Source of the DNA: Pestalotiopsis fici W106-1
Lineage: Eukaryota; Ascomycota; Sordariomycetes; Amphisphaeriales; Sporocadaceae
Direction: 5' to 3'
Assembly: GCF_000516985.1 (NCBI RefSeq)
Contig: NW_006917096.1
Span: 2,961,606-3,025,605, forward strand
Length of the DNA stretch: 64,000 nt
In this document: one piece after another, positions 55,428 to 64,000 of the stretch
Layout of the letters: each line of letters opens with the position of its first letter
Numbering within the stretch: position 1 is the first letter of the stretch
The notes under the pieces: generated by a model
Told to the model about the DNA's origin: nothing
Databases searched by the model: none
What the model saw: only the letters and a program-made list of their open reading frames with translations
Translations under genes and position numbers: made by a program

Positions 55428-56744
55428 ATGCCCGTCTCGATCAACATTGTCGACCACCCCGCCGAGGAATTCGACGGATTTGGCGGGGATTTACGAGCGA
55501 CCACTGTGGAGGAACTCTTCTACGGATCTTGTTCAAAGCATTTCCGGCGAAGCCAAGGGATCATCCAGACCTCATTCACCAAGAGCCAACTCCAAGACGA
55601 GCATGTCTTCGCCTCCAGTAACAGCTTTGTCTGGGCAGCATACCACGCTTACAGCAAACATCACCATCTGCGCATCCGACCCGAAGATGTATGGTTTGCC
55701 ATTATCGCCCAAATTGGCTTCTTTATCAATGCGCATCCCGAGGAGCTTCGAGACTTCCTTGGCGAGCACCAAGGCCAGAAGCATCTGGAAGTTGAGCTCG
55801 GCTCTCTCGAGTCTGGGTACTTGGCAACTCTCGTGGCCGACATGATGGCCAAAAATGTCAAGGACCCTGAACTCCGAGACTGGTTGATGCCAGCATTCAC
55901 CACCACCAAAGCAGAGGACTCCATCGTCGGGTCGATTCTGTTCATGGGCGTACCGAAAAGTCATCCCCACTATCCCGTGACTCTCGACTGCGGATTGCCC
56001 TCGGTGACACTGTTTGGAGAAAAGGCAGACTGGGAGAATATCTACAGGCGACTCGACAAGCTCGATTTGATGGGACAAGAGCCCGCTCTATTTGCCAAGC
56101 TGCTCCGGCCCATACTGAAGCGAATGATCATGACATTTGACGCCCCTACCAGCCCTCAAGTGATTCGATTCTGGAACACCATAGCCCACCGCCAGGAGCT
56201 ATCTAGTGGCACAAAGTACATCACGGGGTGGCTGACGGCATTCAGCTTCTGGAACGAACAAGGCAAAGCCAACGTGCAGGAAAAGGAGCCTCTTATGGAC
56301 GATGTTGCCTACCTTTACATAGAGCTCCACAAGCTCTCAATCTGTCATGCTTTCGTCCCCGTTCTTGTCCATGATAATGAACATGAATACGAAGCAACCA
56401 TGGTGGCTGGGTCCGTGGGTATACTGGCTAGTCCACACAACTCTCCCCGTCTTCACGATACAATTGGTGGTAGCTTCGAAGAGCCCGATTCTACACCGAA
56501 TGGAGCGGACACGACGGGCCAGGCTGAATTCACTAGTGAGCCGCCTCGCAATGTAGTCGAACCATTGTCAGGATGGTTCATATATGAAGACGAGCCCGCG
56601 ACTGCCGCAGAAGCTAGGGCAGCTGAGTATCAGGACTTGTCCATGGAGTTTCAAGATATTATTACAAAATCTTCCTGGACTTCTGAAGACCACGATTGTC
56701 TTTCTATTGTTGTTGATCGACTGAATGACTCGTGTTGGGATTGA
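55428..56744 (+). CDS. DUF4419 domain protein
   Basis: A single exon encodes 438 residues. The DUF4419 signature is clear: FVWAAYHAYSKHHHLRIRPE, DVWFAIIAQIGFFINAHPEE, then FTTTKAEDSIVGSILFMG and LDCGLPSVTLFGEKADWENI, with RFWNTIAHRQELSSGTKYIT and GWLTAFSFWN after it. The domain is of unknown function and has expanded in many fungi; no catalytic chemistry is established. The remainder (about residues 340-438) is variable and acidic. No transmembrane segment or signal peptide is seen. The preceding open frame has no ATG, so MPVSINIVDHP is the start. It converges with the membrane-protein gene at 56946, with about 200 bases between the stops. Confidence 0.88.
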   Translation: MPVSINIVDHPAEEFDGFGGDLRATTVEELFYGSCSKHFRRSQGIIQTSFTKSQLQDEHVFASSNSFVWAAYHAYSKHHHLRIRPEDVWFAIIAQIGFFINAHPEELRDFLGEHQGQKHLEVELGSLESGYLATLVADMMAKNVKDPELRDWLMPAFTTTKAEDSIVGSILFMGVPKSHPHYPVTLDCGLPSVTLFGEKADWENIYRRLDKLDLMGQEPALFAKLLRPILKRMIMTFDAPTSPQVIRFWNTIAHRQELSSGTKYITGWLTAFSFWNEQGKANVQEKEPLMDDVAYLYIELHKLSICHAFVPVLVHDNEHEYEATMVAGSVGILASPHNSPRLHDTIGGSFEEPDSTPNGADTTGQAEFTSEPPRNVVEPLSGWFIYEDEPATAAEARAAEYQDLSMEFQDIITKSSWTSEDHDCLSIVVDRLNDSCWD

Positions 56745-56945
56745 GGTCTAGATATCGCAATCATGGCCGAAAGTCATAACTATGGTCACATGCATGTAGT
56801 CAACCTTTCTTGCTTGGAAAAAAAATTATCTTTTGGTCAAGTTGTGCGGAACTCGAGACATCTTATACGGCGTGATGGAAATGGCTCAAAAGAAGAAGCA
56901 TTACCGGCTTGCCACATCCACGTGGACGGTAATAAACATCACTCC

Positions 56946-58157
56946 TCAGTATCCCCCGTCCCGTGTATGAGATTGTGGCTTTCCTTGACCAACGTAATGT
57001 GAATCGATAGCAACACTCACATCTCGTTGTCGTCCGAGTCCTTTTTCCTGCGATACCTCTCTCATTCCATGCAGTTCGTATTGGACCACGGCCCTTACAA
57101 TAATTGTGCCAGATAAAAGGCGTACAAGTATTATGACAGCGTTTCGCAGACTGATGAACTGCATGGTGGAAAGTATAATGGTGCCCATGAATACATGAGC
57201 TATGGAACAGAGGTTGACCACTTGTGTGACTGCCAGCTCCAGCATGAGGAGGGATCCTCGCTCGATGCCGCGGACCTCGGGAGCCACCAACGGGCTGCCC
57301 CAGCTCGAAGGGGTCAACTCCGTGATCACGCGTGTCCATAGGCTCGGCGGCCAGGTCGTGAACTCGTACGGGGTGCCCTTTTCGCCATATTTCCTCTTGC
57401 GCCGGTACAACTGGATCCACATGGCAAGATGCGAGAGCAGCTGGGCCACGACGGGAAATAGCGCCCAGAAAAGCGGCACCACAGTCTCGGGAAGCCCCTG
57501 CATCTGCAAAAGCTGGATGGCGGCCCAGCAGACGGACTGATAGGTGAGAAAGTAGACCTCCCAGAGAACATTGGCCACGGCTCCCAGCGCAACAAGGTAC
57601 TCAATGGTCGTGACGAGAGCCTTGATGGCGACCGAATTGCTGCCCAGGAAGCCGGGCCGTGTGGGCACACGCACAGGCTGACGGAGGCTCGGGAGAGTCT
57701 CTGCGTCCATGGGTAGCACCGTCAAGGCGCCAAAACTAAGCAGAGTGGCGAGCACCGGCCGCCGCGATGCAAGGAGACTGAAATGGCTGGTGCTCAGCCC
57801 GATCTGGGTCAGCCCGGCCGGCAGAAGACCCAAAACGACCGAAATGGCGCCCATCTCGCTCTGCTGGTACTGCTGCATCTGCTCAATGATGCAATTGTCC
57901 AGGAGCACGGCCGACTGGTGCCCTATTGTAGTGTCATCATAGACAGACGTGTTTGTGTACCGTTCATAATAGGCCAGACACTGCGTCTCATTGCTGATAG
58001 GTCTATGAATGATGTTATTCTGATAAGTCTTGGGAATCTGCGCGAATTGATGGTATGAACGAGTTATCCTGTATCCGACCACGGGCTGGATGCTGGATAT
58101 GATCAAGGAGGCGATGAGCCCAGCTCTGGTGAGCAGCACTGTCGTATCAAACAGCAT
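56946..58157 (-). CDS. Multi-pass membrane protein of unknown function
   Basis: A single exon encodes 403 residues. It begins with a hydrophobic segment (LLTRAGLIASLIISSIQ), then an exposed loop with N-glycosylation sequons (NTS and others) and paired cysteines, and LLDNCIIEQMQQYQQSEMGA leading into AISVVLGLLPAGLTQIGLS. This DNCxxEQ followed by VVLGLLP pattern is typical of a large fungal family of uncharacterised membrane proteins. Five or six more hydrophobic segments follow up to residue about 370, ending in a hydrophilic tail. No enzyme motif is seen. It is one of three membrane-protein genes in a row (with 60122 and 61877). The first in-frame ATG is at 58157; codons before it are non-ATG. 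Confidence 0.75.
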   Translation of the reverse strand: MLFDTTVLLTRAGLIASLIISSIQPVVGYRITRSYHQFAQIPKTYQNNIIHRPISNETQCLAYYERYTNTSVYDDTTIGHQSAVLLDNCIIEQMQQYQQSEMGAISVVLGLLPAGLTQIGLSTSHFSLLASRRPVLATLLSFGALTVLPMDAETLPSLRQPVRVPTRPGFLGSNSVAIKALVTTIEYLVALGAVANVLWEVYFLTYQSVCWAAIQLLQMQGLPETVVPLFWALFPVVAQLLSHLAMWIQLYRRKRKYGEKGTPYEFTTWPPSLWTRVITELTPSSWGSPLVAPEVRGIERGSLLMLELAVTQVVNLCSIAHVFMGTIILSTMQFISLRNAVIILVRLLSGTIIVRAVVQYELHGMREVSQEKGLGRQRDVSVAIDSHYVGQGKPQSHTRDGGY

Positions 58158-58169
58158 GGTTGTCGCCAA

Positions 58170-60121
58170 CTCGCTCGGGACACTGGAAACGAAGTTTGCT
58201 GAAAAAGCAGATCAACAACTGCCAAGCTTTGAGCTGGCGCCCAGAGCTCTTTCCAATGTTAGCTACATCGTGGTCGTCATGTCTAGGTATGGTATCCTTT
58301 CAAGTTGCTAAAGTTAACTCGGAGTGCGTGGACAACTCCACTGAACATTTGAAGAGTTGTAATGCAGTTTAGTGGATTAGTATGACTAGGGGTTTGGGAG
58401 CGGCACGGCGGCGGATTCATAGGGCCATCCAATGGCGATTGACGAGTTGCGCAGACTGTCTGGGTCCAAATGATATAGTGGGCTCCAATAATGTAGTGGG
58501 GTTCTTTTCACTGCAATTTTAACCCTCACAAAGGGGACACCACGACACTGATGGGGGCCAGAAGCCTCCAGTGAAATGTCACAATTCCTTTTGATGCGCC
58601 ACAGGGTGGCTGTGTAGTACAGCACCCTTCGGGTAACACGACGCAGGGATTATGAAGTCTGTCTATTCACATTTGATGCGCTGCATAGGATCAGTTGCAC
58701 GATCCGTGTTTCTGTGCTAATTGCGTTCGGATCCAAGATCAATCTTTCAACGATGATGCTCCAGGTCGATTAAGTGTACCTGCATCTTTTTGTCTGTTCA
58801 TGCCATCTATTCATTCCATGAACAATTTGCGCCTAGTTCGAGTACATGATCTCTCCCCACATCGAATTGGGGCCCCATGAGATGAGGGGCCAGAAACACA
58901 CAAGCTTTGCCAAGCAAACAATTACCTTAACTCTTCCCTGTAAAGCCTACAGCCGGGCCTTGCTGCTAACATCTAGGATTTCCTGTTCAGTGCCCAGAGT
59001 GAATCCAAAGGTCAGGCTCGCACGTCGCCCGGTTTTTACAGCGCCGGCTCTGTGAAGTGGTGGTCATACTCGACGTGAACCAAGCTCAAGAGTCATTTTC
59101 AACGAGCGAGACATTCACTGGTAAAAGAGCTGCCTCCATATAGCAATATCTATGCTGATGGAGAATGAGTTTTGTCGATGATAATTTTCAGCTCGCGGCC
59201 GACTGTGAAGCCATGTAGCACGCACAGCTTGGAAATGGACGGACGGACATGCAGCCAAGATGTGCTGAAAGAGCCACCTGCAATCTGACTGCAGCTCCGT
59301 TGCCGCTCGAATCAAGGTGGCGTACGTGACCCCCCACGGCGCACCACCAATCAGTCCCAATCCTGACAGTCGATTTGCCGTCCCCATGGGGTAAAAGGTC
59401 GTCTGCTCATCCCATTTTCACTCACCGACATGGAACTGGCGGCGTCGTGGTAAATGTGTTGACAAGAGCCACTACAGATTGTCTTCGGAGCTGCAGCTTA
59501 TGGCCCAATGTAGATCTTTCCTAGGATTCCAATACTGCATGCAAGCCATTTCGACGTGTCGCCGCGTCGTTGATGCTTGGCTTGCGCCTGGAGCCGCTGC
59601 AACGTCTTTCATGGACATGAGGATACTACGTAGTATCTACAATTGATACTTTTCCCTTGGCATTGTGAGGCCCCCGCCACGCTGGAATGTGAGGGTCTGG
59701 TGCCATAAAGAGCACTGGAAGCGCCAGGTCTGAGGCGCCTTATTCGCCGGGTTGGAGAAATATGAGGCTGAGTCGACCCAGGGTCTCGGCTTTTGCCCCT
59801 TGCTAATTCTTTCATCAGCTGCCTGATCCAGTCCGGGGTATCTAGGTCTGGTCCTCATTTCAGCTTACGCTTTGCTGCGGGATGTCAAATGCGAGGTCCT
59901 TGGTCGAGGACCGGTGAAAGGTCCTCACAGCAAATGGAAAAAGTACCTGGAAGCGTCAGAGAGGATGGTCAGAAATATATTCTTCATGTCCCCTCGAGGC
60001 AGATATCTCTTTGCCGTCATGTACTGGACAGAGGCAGATTATTTCTTTTTTTTCCCCCTGAAGTCTCCATCCATTGGCATCAAGCCTTGAATCTGCACGC
60101 CTCTCGTAGAGAGCAGACAAG
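58170..60121. other. Intergenic region, divergent promoters
   Basis: About 1.9 kb between the divergent membrane-protein genes. It holds short frames only, and no repeat or RNA gene was recognised. Confidence 0.45.
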
Positions 60122-61315
60122 ATGAACTGCGGCATCCACGACAACACTACCATTGGGCCGACAGGATATGACGCGCAGTACTGGCAATTCTCCACGTCCA
60201 TGGCCAAGAATGCGACGTGTAGCGAGCGCACCTATCTCCGTCCCGATACCGCCGGTTCCATCATCCCGTGGCCCTATGCCCTCGTGTGGTTGCTGATACA
60301 CTTTCCCTTGGTCCTGATCCGCGCCACGCGCTGGCAAAAGGTCCAAGTCCTCTCGCTCGTCCTGGCGGCCACGAGTATCGGCTGGTCCGTCGAGGCCTAC
60401 CTCAGCACGCAGCGGCGGCCAGACGAGGTCTTGGTCTGGGCGCCACTGACCGTCATACTCGACGTTGGTGCCGTGATGCAGCTTGCATTTCTCATCATGG
60501 AGGATTTCGCCGAGCACAAGGGCTTTGTACCACCTTGGTACGCCTTTAGCATTCTCATGGGCGGCTTGCGCAAGCAGCCTCCCAAACCACCTCGATCCCC
60601 AAGCTTGAGAAGCCCGACCGAGCCAAAGGTTGCAAATATCAATCACATTGAGCTTGCTGTCGTGACCAATGGCCCAGCAGCAGACACCGGGGTCGCCCAG
60701 CTATCAAAGGGAAAGGCCTTTATAGTTGTTCTCTCAATCCTGTTATTCTTTGGCCTCGCCTCTCTCCAAATCATTGGCCTCGTCTCTGCCATCAACGGGC
60801 TTGCCGTCAAGGACACGCTGGAATCGACCTGGTGCTCGCCCATGTTTGAGAGCTTCGCCATTGGCGTGCTGGACGGCAACTGCCGCCTGCACAGCGTCTC
60901 ATCGAGCGCCAGCCGGGGCATTGGGTGCATCAAGTTATCGGGTGCCCAGCAGGCTGGATGGTTGGCAGGGACAGTGGGCGTGCTCATAGCGTCGCTGGTT
61001 CTCGAGCTGGCGGATATGCTTGTCCTTACCCTCGTCACTAGCAAGTCCAAATGGCGCGGCGTCAAGATGCGGCGCCCTTGGTGTACCATGTTCTGCGGCG
61101 TCGCTATCCTCGTCTTTTACGTCATCTATGGCTTGCTCGAGGCCAGTCGGCTACCCAGTGGTATGCCCGAAGTCGTCTGGGTGTTTCGCAAGGAGCCGAG
61201 TCTTGGCATCGAGACCGTATGCCGGGGTATCATAACACCTGCCGGTGTTCGTGGGTCGATTATGGGATGGACAGATGGTTTTCTCTCAAACTGGGGCAGA
61301 ACTTATTTCGGCTAG
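60122..61315 (+). CDS. Multi-pass membrane protein of unknown function
   Basis: A single exon encodes 397 residues. After an N-terminal loop with sequons, hydrophobic segments are WPYALVWLLIHFPLVLI, VLSLVLAATSIGWSV, LTVILDVGAVMQLAFLIM, then, after a Pro-rich basic linker (QPPKPPRSPSLRSPTEPK), FIVVLSILLFFGLASLQIIGLV, VGVLIASLVLELADMLVLTLV and FCGVAILVFYVIYGLLEA: about six to seven in total. Cysteines in the extracellular-like loop (SPMFESFAIGVLDGNCRL...GCIKL) may pair. I do not recognise a named family. It lies next to a membrane protein of a related general type and to a DUF3176 gene. The start ATG has an adequate context (AAGATGAAC). Confidence 0.7.
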   Translation: MNCGIHDNTTIGPTGYDAQYWQFSTSMAKNATCSERTYLRPDTAGSIIPWPYALVWLLIHFPLVLIRATRWQKVQVLSLVLAATSIGWSVEAYLSTQRRPDEVLVWAPLTVILDVGAVMQLAFLIMEDFAEHKGFVPPWYAFSILMGGLRKQPPKPPRSPSLRSPTEPKVANINHIELAVVTNGPAADTGVAQLSKGKAFIVVLSILLFFGLASLQIIGLVSAINGLAVKDTLESTWCSPMFESFAIGVLDGNCRLHSVSSSASRGIGCIKLSGAQQAGWLAGTVGVLIASLVLELADMLVLTLVTSKSKWRGVKMRRPWCTMFCGVAILVFYVIYGLLEASRLPSGMPEVVWVFRKEPSLGIETVCRGIITPAGVRGSIMGWTDGFLSNWGRTYFG

Positions 61316-61876
61316 TGTAATGTTTCGTATTGAATGATTATATCAATGTATCATTATATCATTATATGGCTTAAAATTACCATGAACCTCCCCGTATAAT
61401 CTTTTGGTGCATATCATACACTATCTTACAAGACTATTAGAGAGCGCCTGCCTCTTTCTCTCGAACTTCACTTGATTTGTGTAACCTCGCCGCGCATGTA
61501 TGTCTCTAGGTCATATTCTGAAAGTTTAGCCGGGACGGCTAGTACTTCATCACATCTTACACAAAGATGGAGTCTCAAGAATAGAGGCCGAATGCGCGGA
61601 CAGTCTCTCACTTTTGGGCGCCTGCCAAAACAAGGTGCCCTTTGTACCCAAAGTCTCGAGCGGCGTGCCAAGGTCTGAAAGGGCAATGAATCGCCCTGTG
61701 CTGCCTCTATTGGCAGCATACATCAGCCATGACTTTGAAGTGTTGTAGGGACATACCCTATTTTTGCACTTTTCTGGGCAAAATTCATGGCCGTGGCGCT
61801 TCCAGAGCAGCACTCGATATTCGCTCTCAGTAGGTTGTGTCGCCTTTCTCGTCCTTTCCCATGTCCAGTAGGAAGA
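61316..61876. other. Convergent 3' intergenic region
   Basis: About 560 bases between the convergent ends of two membrane-protein genes. It shows AT-rich 3' sequence and short frames without motifs. Confidence 0.5.
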
Positions 61877-63751
61877 TCATAGCTTCGAGCGCCTCTTCTC
61901 AGCAATGGCCAGCTGCAGTTCACCGAGTTTTCCCTGAATGAGGGGCATTGTCGAACTCTTCCAGCCTGGTAAACCGCTCCGGTTGCTTTGAAAGACAGTG
62001 CCCACCAAGAAAACCAGGACCAAGACTTCCAAAGCCACAGGCAGGATCATCCATAGCCATCGGACGTGTACAAATGTCTCCGTGGTCCAAGCTATGCCGA
62101 GTGCAAACCGATCGATCGATGTCGAGTTCGGATCGGTCGTGTTCCACGTCGAAGAATCGACTGAAAGATCATACATGCGCAGCATTTTGGTCATGGCGGC
62201 TGCGACGGAAGCGATTGTGTTGTTCTCGCCGCCCACCTTTTGAGTTCCACTGCCGGAGCCATCCTCACCGAACTCGAAAAGTGCTCCTACGACATCACTC
62301 GTGCTCGACTGCGTACCGGTGCCACCAGTGACTGAGCCTGTAAAGTAACTCTGCAGGTTCAATGTCAGTAATCTTTACTCACTGTCGCAAGGTGCTTCCA
62401 GGGGACGGCACCCAAAATCTGGGGGAATACGAACCGAGAGGTGCATGCTCACGGCAAGCCATGCCGTAGCGCCGAACCAGTACTCTGTGTCCGAGTTCGG
62501 CACGGAAATGGTAATGTTTTCACTCATCACCGGATTCTCGTCGCCCGTGTAAGTTGACACTAGGGTTTCAGTAAAGACGCCGTTGGTCACATTCCCCTGA
62601 TATTCGTTGACGCAAACGTACAGCACGCACTCATTCGAGACAACTCCGAGGAGTGTTGACGACGAGAGATCGTGGAGGCCACGCATGGTGGATACTACGC
62701 CGATGGTTGATTGGGAGTTGTTGTAAGCGAGCGATTCATATTCTCCTGACGAGTTCATATATGCCTGTCCTCGCCGTGTACCGTCAAACGCCATACCATT
62801 GGGCAGTGTATAGTTGCAGGTGGCGGGGAGAGTTCCGAACTGCTCGCCACAATTTGAGGTGATTTGCGAGGTCGTGTTGGCACACTTGCTGCAGACTCCG
62901 AGCGTGTAGTATGTAGAAGACCATGTGCAATTGCCGGTGGCACAAGAAGCCGAAATCGTAAAATCATTCTGTGGCTCGTCGGATGTATCAAAGAGGCCAT
63001 TGTTAATTGCTGCCTTCATGCTCAAGGTAGGTTCTCTTGTCGACATGATACCACCATAGGCGTAATCACTGTAGTTTGCCACAATTGGAACAGACGAGTT
63101 TGTATATTCCGAGATGACAGGTTGCTTCTCGTACACGACCACTTGCTGCACAAAAGGGTCGACAGCGAGCAAAATAATGGTGATAATGGCGCCCAACTTG
63201 CCCAGATGAATGCCGCGGGTAGAGACTAAAAGCTTCGCACTACCCCATGTGCCACGACTAGCTTCGTCAAAGGTCTGAATGTCGCGCACAGCGCCGGCCT
63301 TGCGATACCACAGCCACTTGAGCTGACTGATACCCTCAGCTACAGGGATAGCAGCAGCAGCCTTCATTATCGTCGTCATGAAGGAGATGAAAGAGTTGAG
63401 CGTAATGTCCATCGGCCACGTTGGTAGAGGCTTGCCGTCTGTCATGGCCACTGTCGCAATAACCACAGCCAGGGCAATAGCACTGGCGATCCATGCCACA
63501 CCCTCCACGATCCACCAGTTGCTGCTCGGCTTGGCCACGGGCTCGAGCCGTTGCGGCAACTCCTCGGGTATCGTGTCTCTTGGTTTGGCGTCCATGGTCG
63601 CGACAACTGGAGTGGAAATGGGACTATCGTCTACTCTGGTCGATCCGGTCAGAGTTCTCTGGGGTTTCATTTCATTGAGTTCAACGTAGTGCCCGGCGAT
63701 ACGGTCCAAGGGCGAAGGTGCCTCGAGGTCAAACGGCGGCGGAGCTGGCAT
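61877..63751 (-). CDS. DUF3176 membrane protein
   Basis: Two exons, 63751-62435 and 62350-61877, encode 596 residues; the intron is phase 0 (GTTCGT donor, CAG acceptor). The DUF3176 pattern is visible: a hydrophilic N-terminus, WWIVEGVAWIASAIALAVVI, a second helix, then LGKLGAIITIILLAVDPF, QQVV and a long extracellular-like domain with many N-x-S/T sites and cysteines (CATGNCTWSSTY, CSKCAN, CGEQF, CNYTLP). The C-terminal helix WLWMILPVALEVLVLVFLVG ends in a short tail. DUF3176 proteins are fungal membrane proteins with no established function. An open frame extends a few codons upstream, but the first codon there is TTG, so the ATG at 63751 is the start. The last 250 bases of the window belong to its promoter. 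Confidence 0.85.
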
Positions 63752-64000
63752 CTCGACCGCAAAAGAAAAGACCAAACAAAATGAGTGACGATATTATATA
63801 TATGTATAAGTGAGAGAGAAATGAGCGACACAAGATGGTATACAATACCAATAGGTAATCAGATTGTGAGTTTGATTCACCGTCTCTTAGTCCAAGGAAA
63901 GAATGCCGAGTTCATAGCGACCATTAGGAGGCTAGAGTCGGTGGTTGTCAAGACTTCAAAGACATGCCGGGGAGCCACTCCTCCTGAGGACAAGCATAGG

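Overview
The window is nuclear DNA from a filamentous ascomycete, most likely a Sordariomycete and perhaps Hypocreales; I cannot name the species. The evidence is short spliceosomal introns (GTAAGT/GTATGT donors, CTAAC-like branch sites, YAG acceptors), fungal family proteins (DUF3176, DUF4419, NmrA-like, SDR), a mitochondrial Hsp60 with introns, and an LTR retrotransposon destroyed by C-to-T and G-to-A changes typical of repeat-induced point mutation (RIP). Gene models were spliced by hand from conserved motifs, reading frame and splice consensus.

Layout. 1-6 kb: three small Myb/SANT-like genes, the first cut by the left edge; a fourth relative lies at 26.3 kb, and two intron positions are shared among members. 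9.7-15.7 kb: a co-oriented minus-strand trio of MFS transporter, NmrA-like protein and short-chain dehydrogenase. 17.3-22.7 kb: a divergent pair, an Hsp70-like protein with a C-terminal ZZ-type zinc finger and no recognisable N-terminal phosphate loop, facing a zinc-finger/chromo-like protein with a 93-bp in-frame duplication. 22.7-30.3 kb: gene-poor, with relics only apart from the fourth Myb-like gene. 30279-36204: a complete 5.9-kb Ty3/Gypsy-type element with 168-bp LTRs and an ATTAA target-site duplication, heavily RIP-mutated inside but with nearly intact outer LTR edges.

37-40 kb: an apparently highly expressed unknown 508-residue coiled-coil protein, with a TATA box and a leader of about 1.5 kb carrying repeated CTTCCGCNTACAGGT elements that look like back-to-back splice sites. 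41.3-41.7 kb: a small two-exon hydrophilic protein. 43.2-51.3 kb: conserved housekeeping genes: mitochondrial Hsp60, cofilin (six exons, the first only ATG), Get5/Mdy2 and Nop2, the last two divergent. 51.3-55.4 kb: repeats, an inverted repeat, a TATA box and an A tract, with no solid gene. 55.4-63.8 kb: a DUF4419 protein and three multi-pass membrane proteins, the last DUF3176.

The housekeeping genes (protein folding, actin turnover, tail-anchored protein targeting, rRNA methylation) have no special link to each other. The most novel material is the Hsp70-ZZ/chromo-like pair, the Myb-like gene cluster, the leader-repeat gene at 38.6 kb and the LTR mutation polarity in the retrotransposon.
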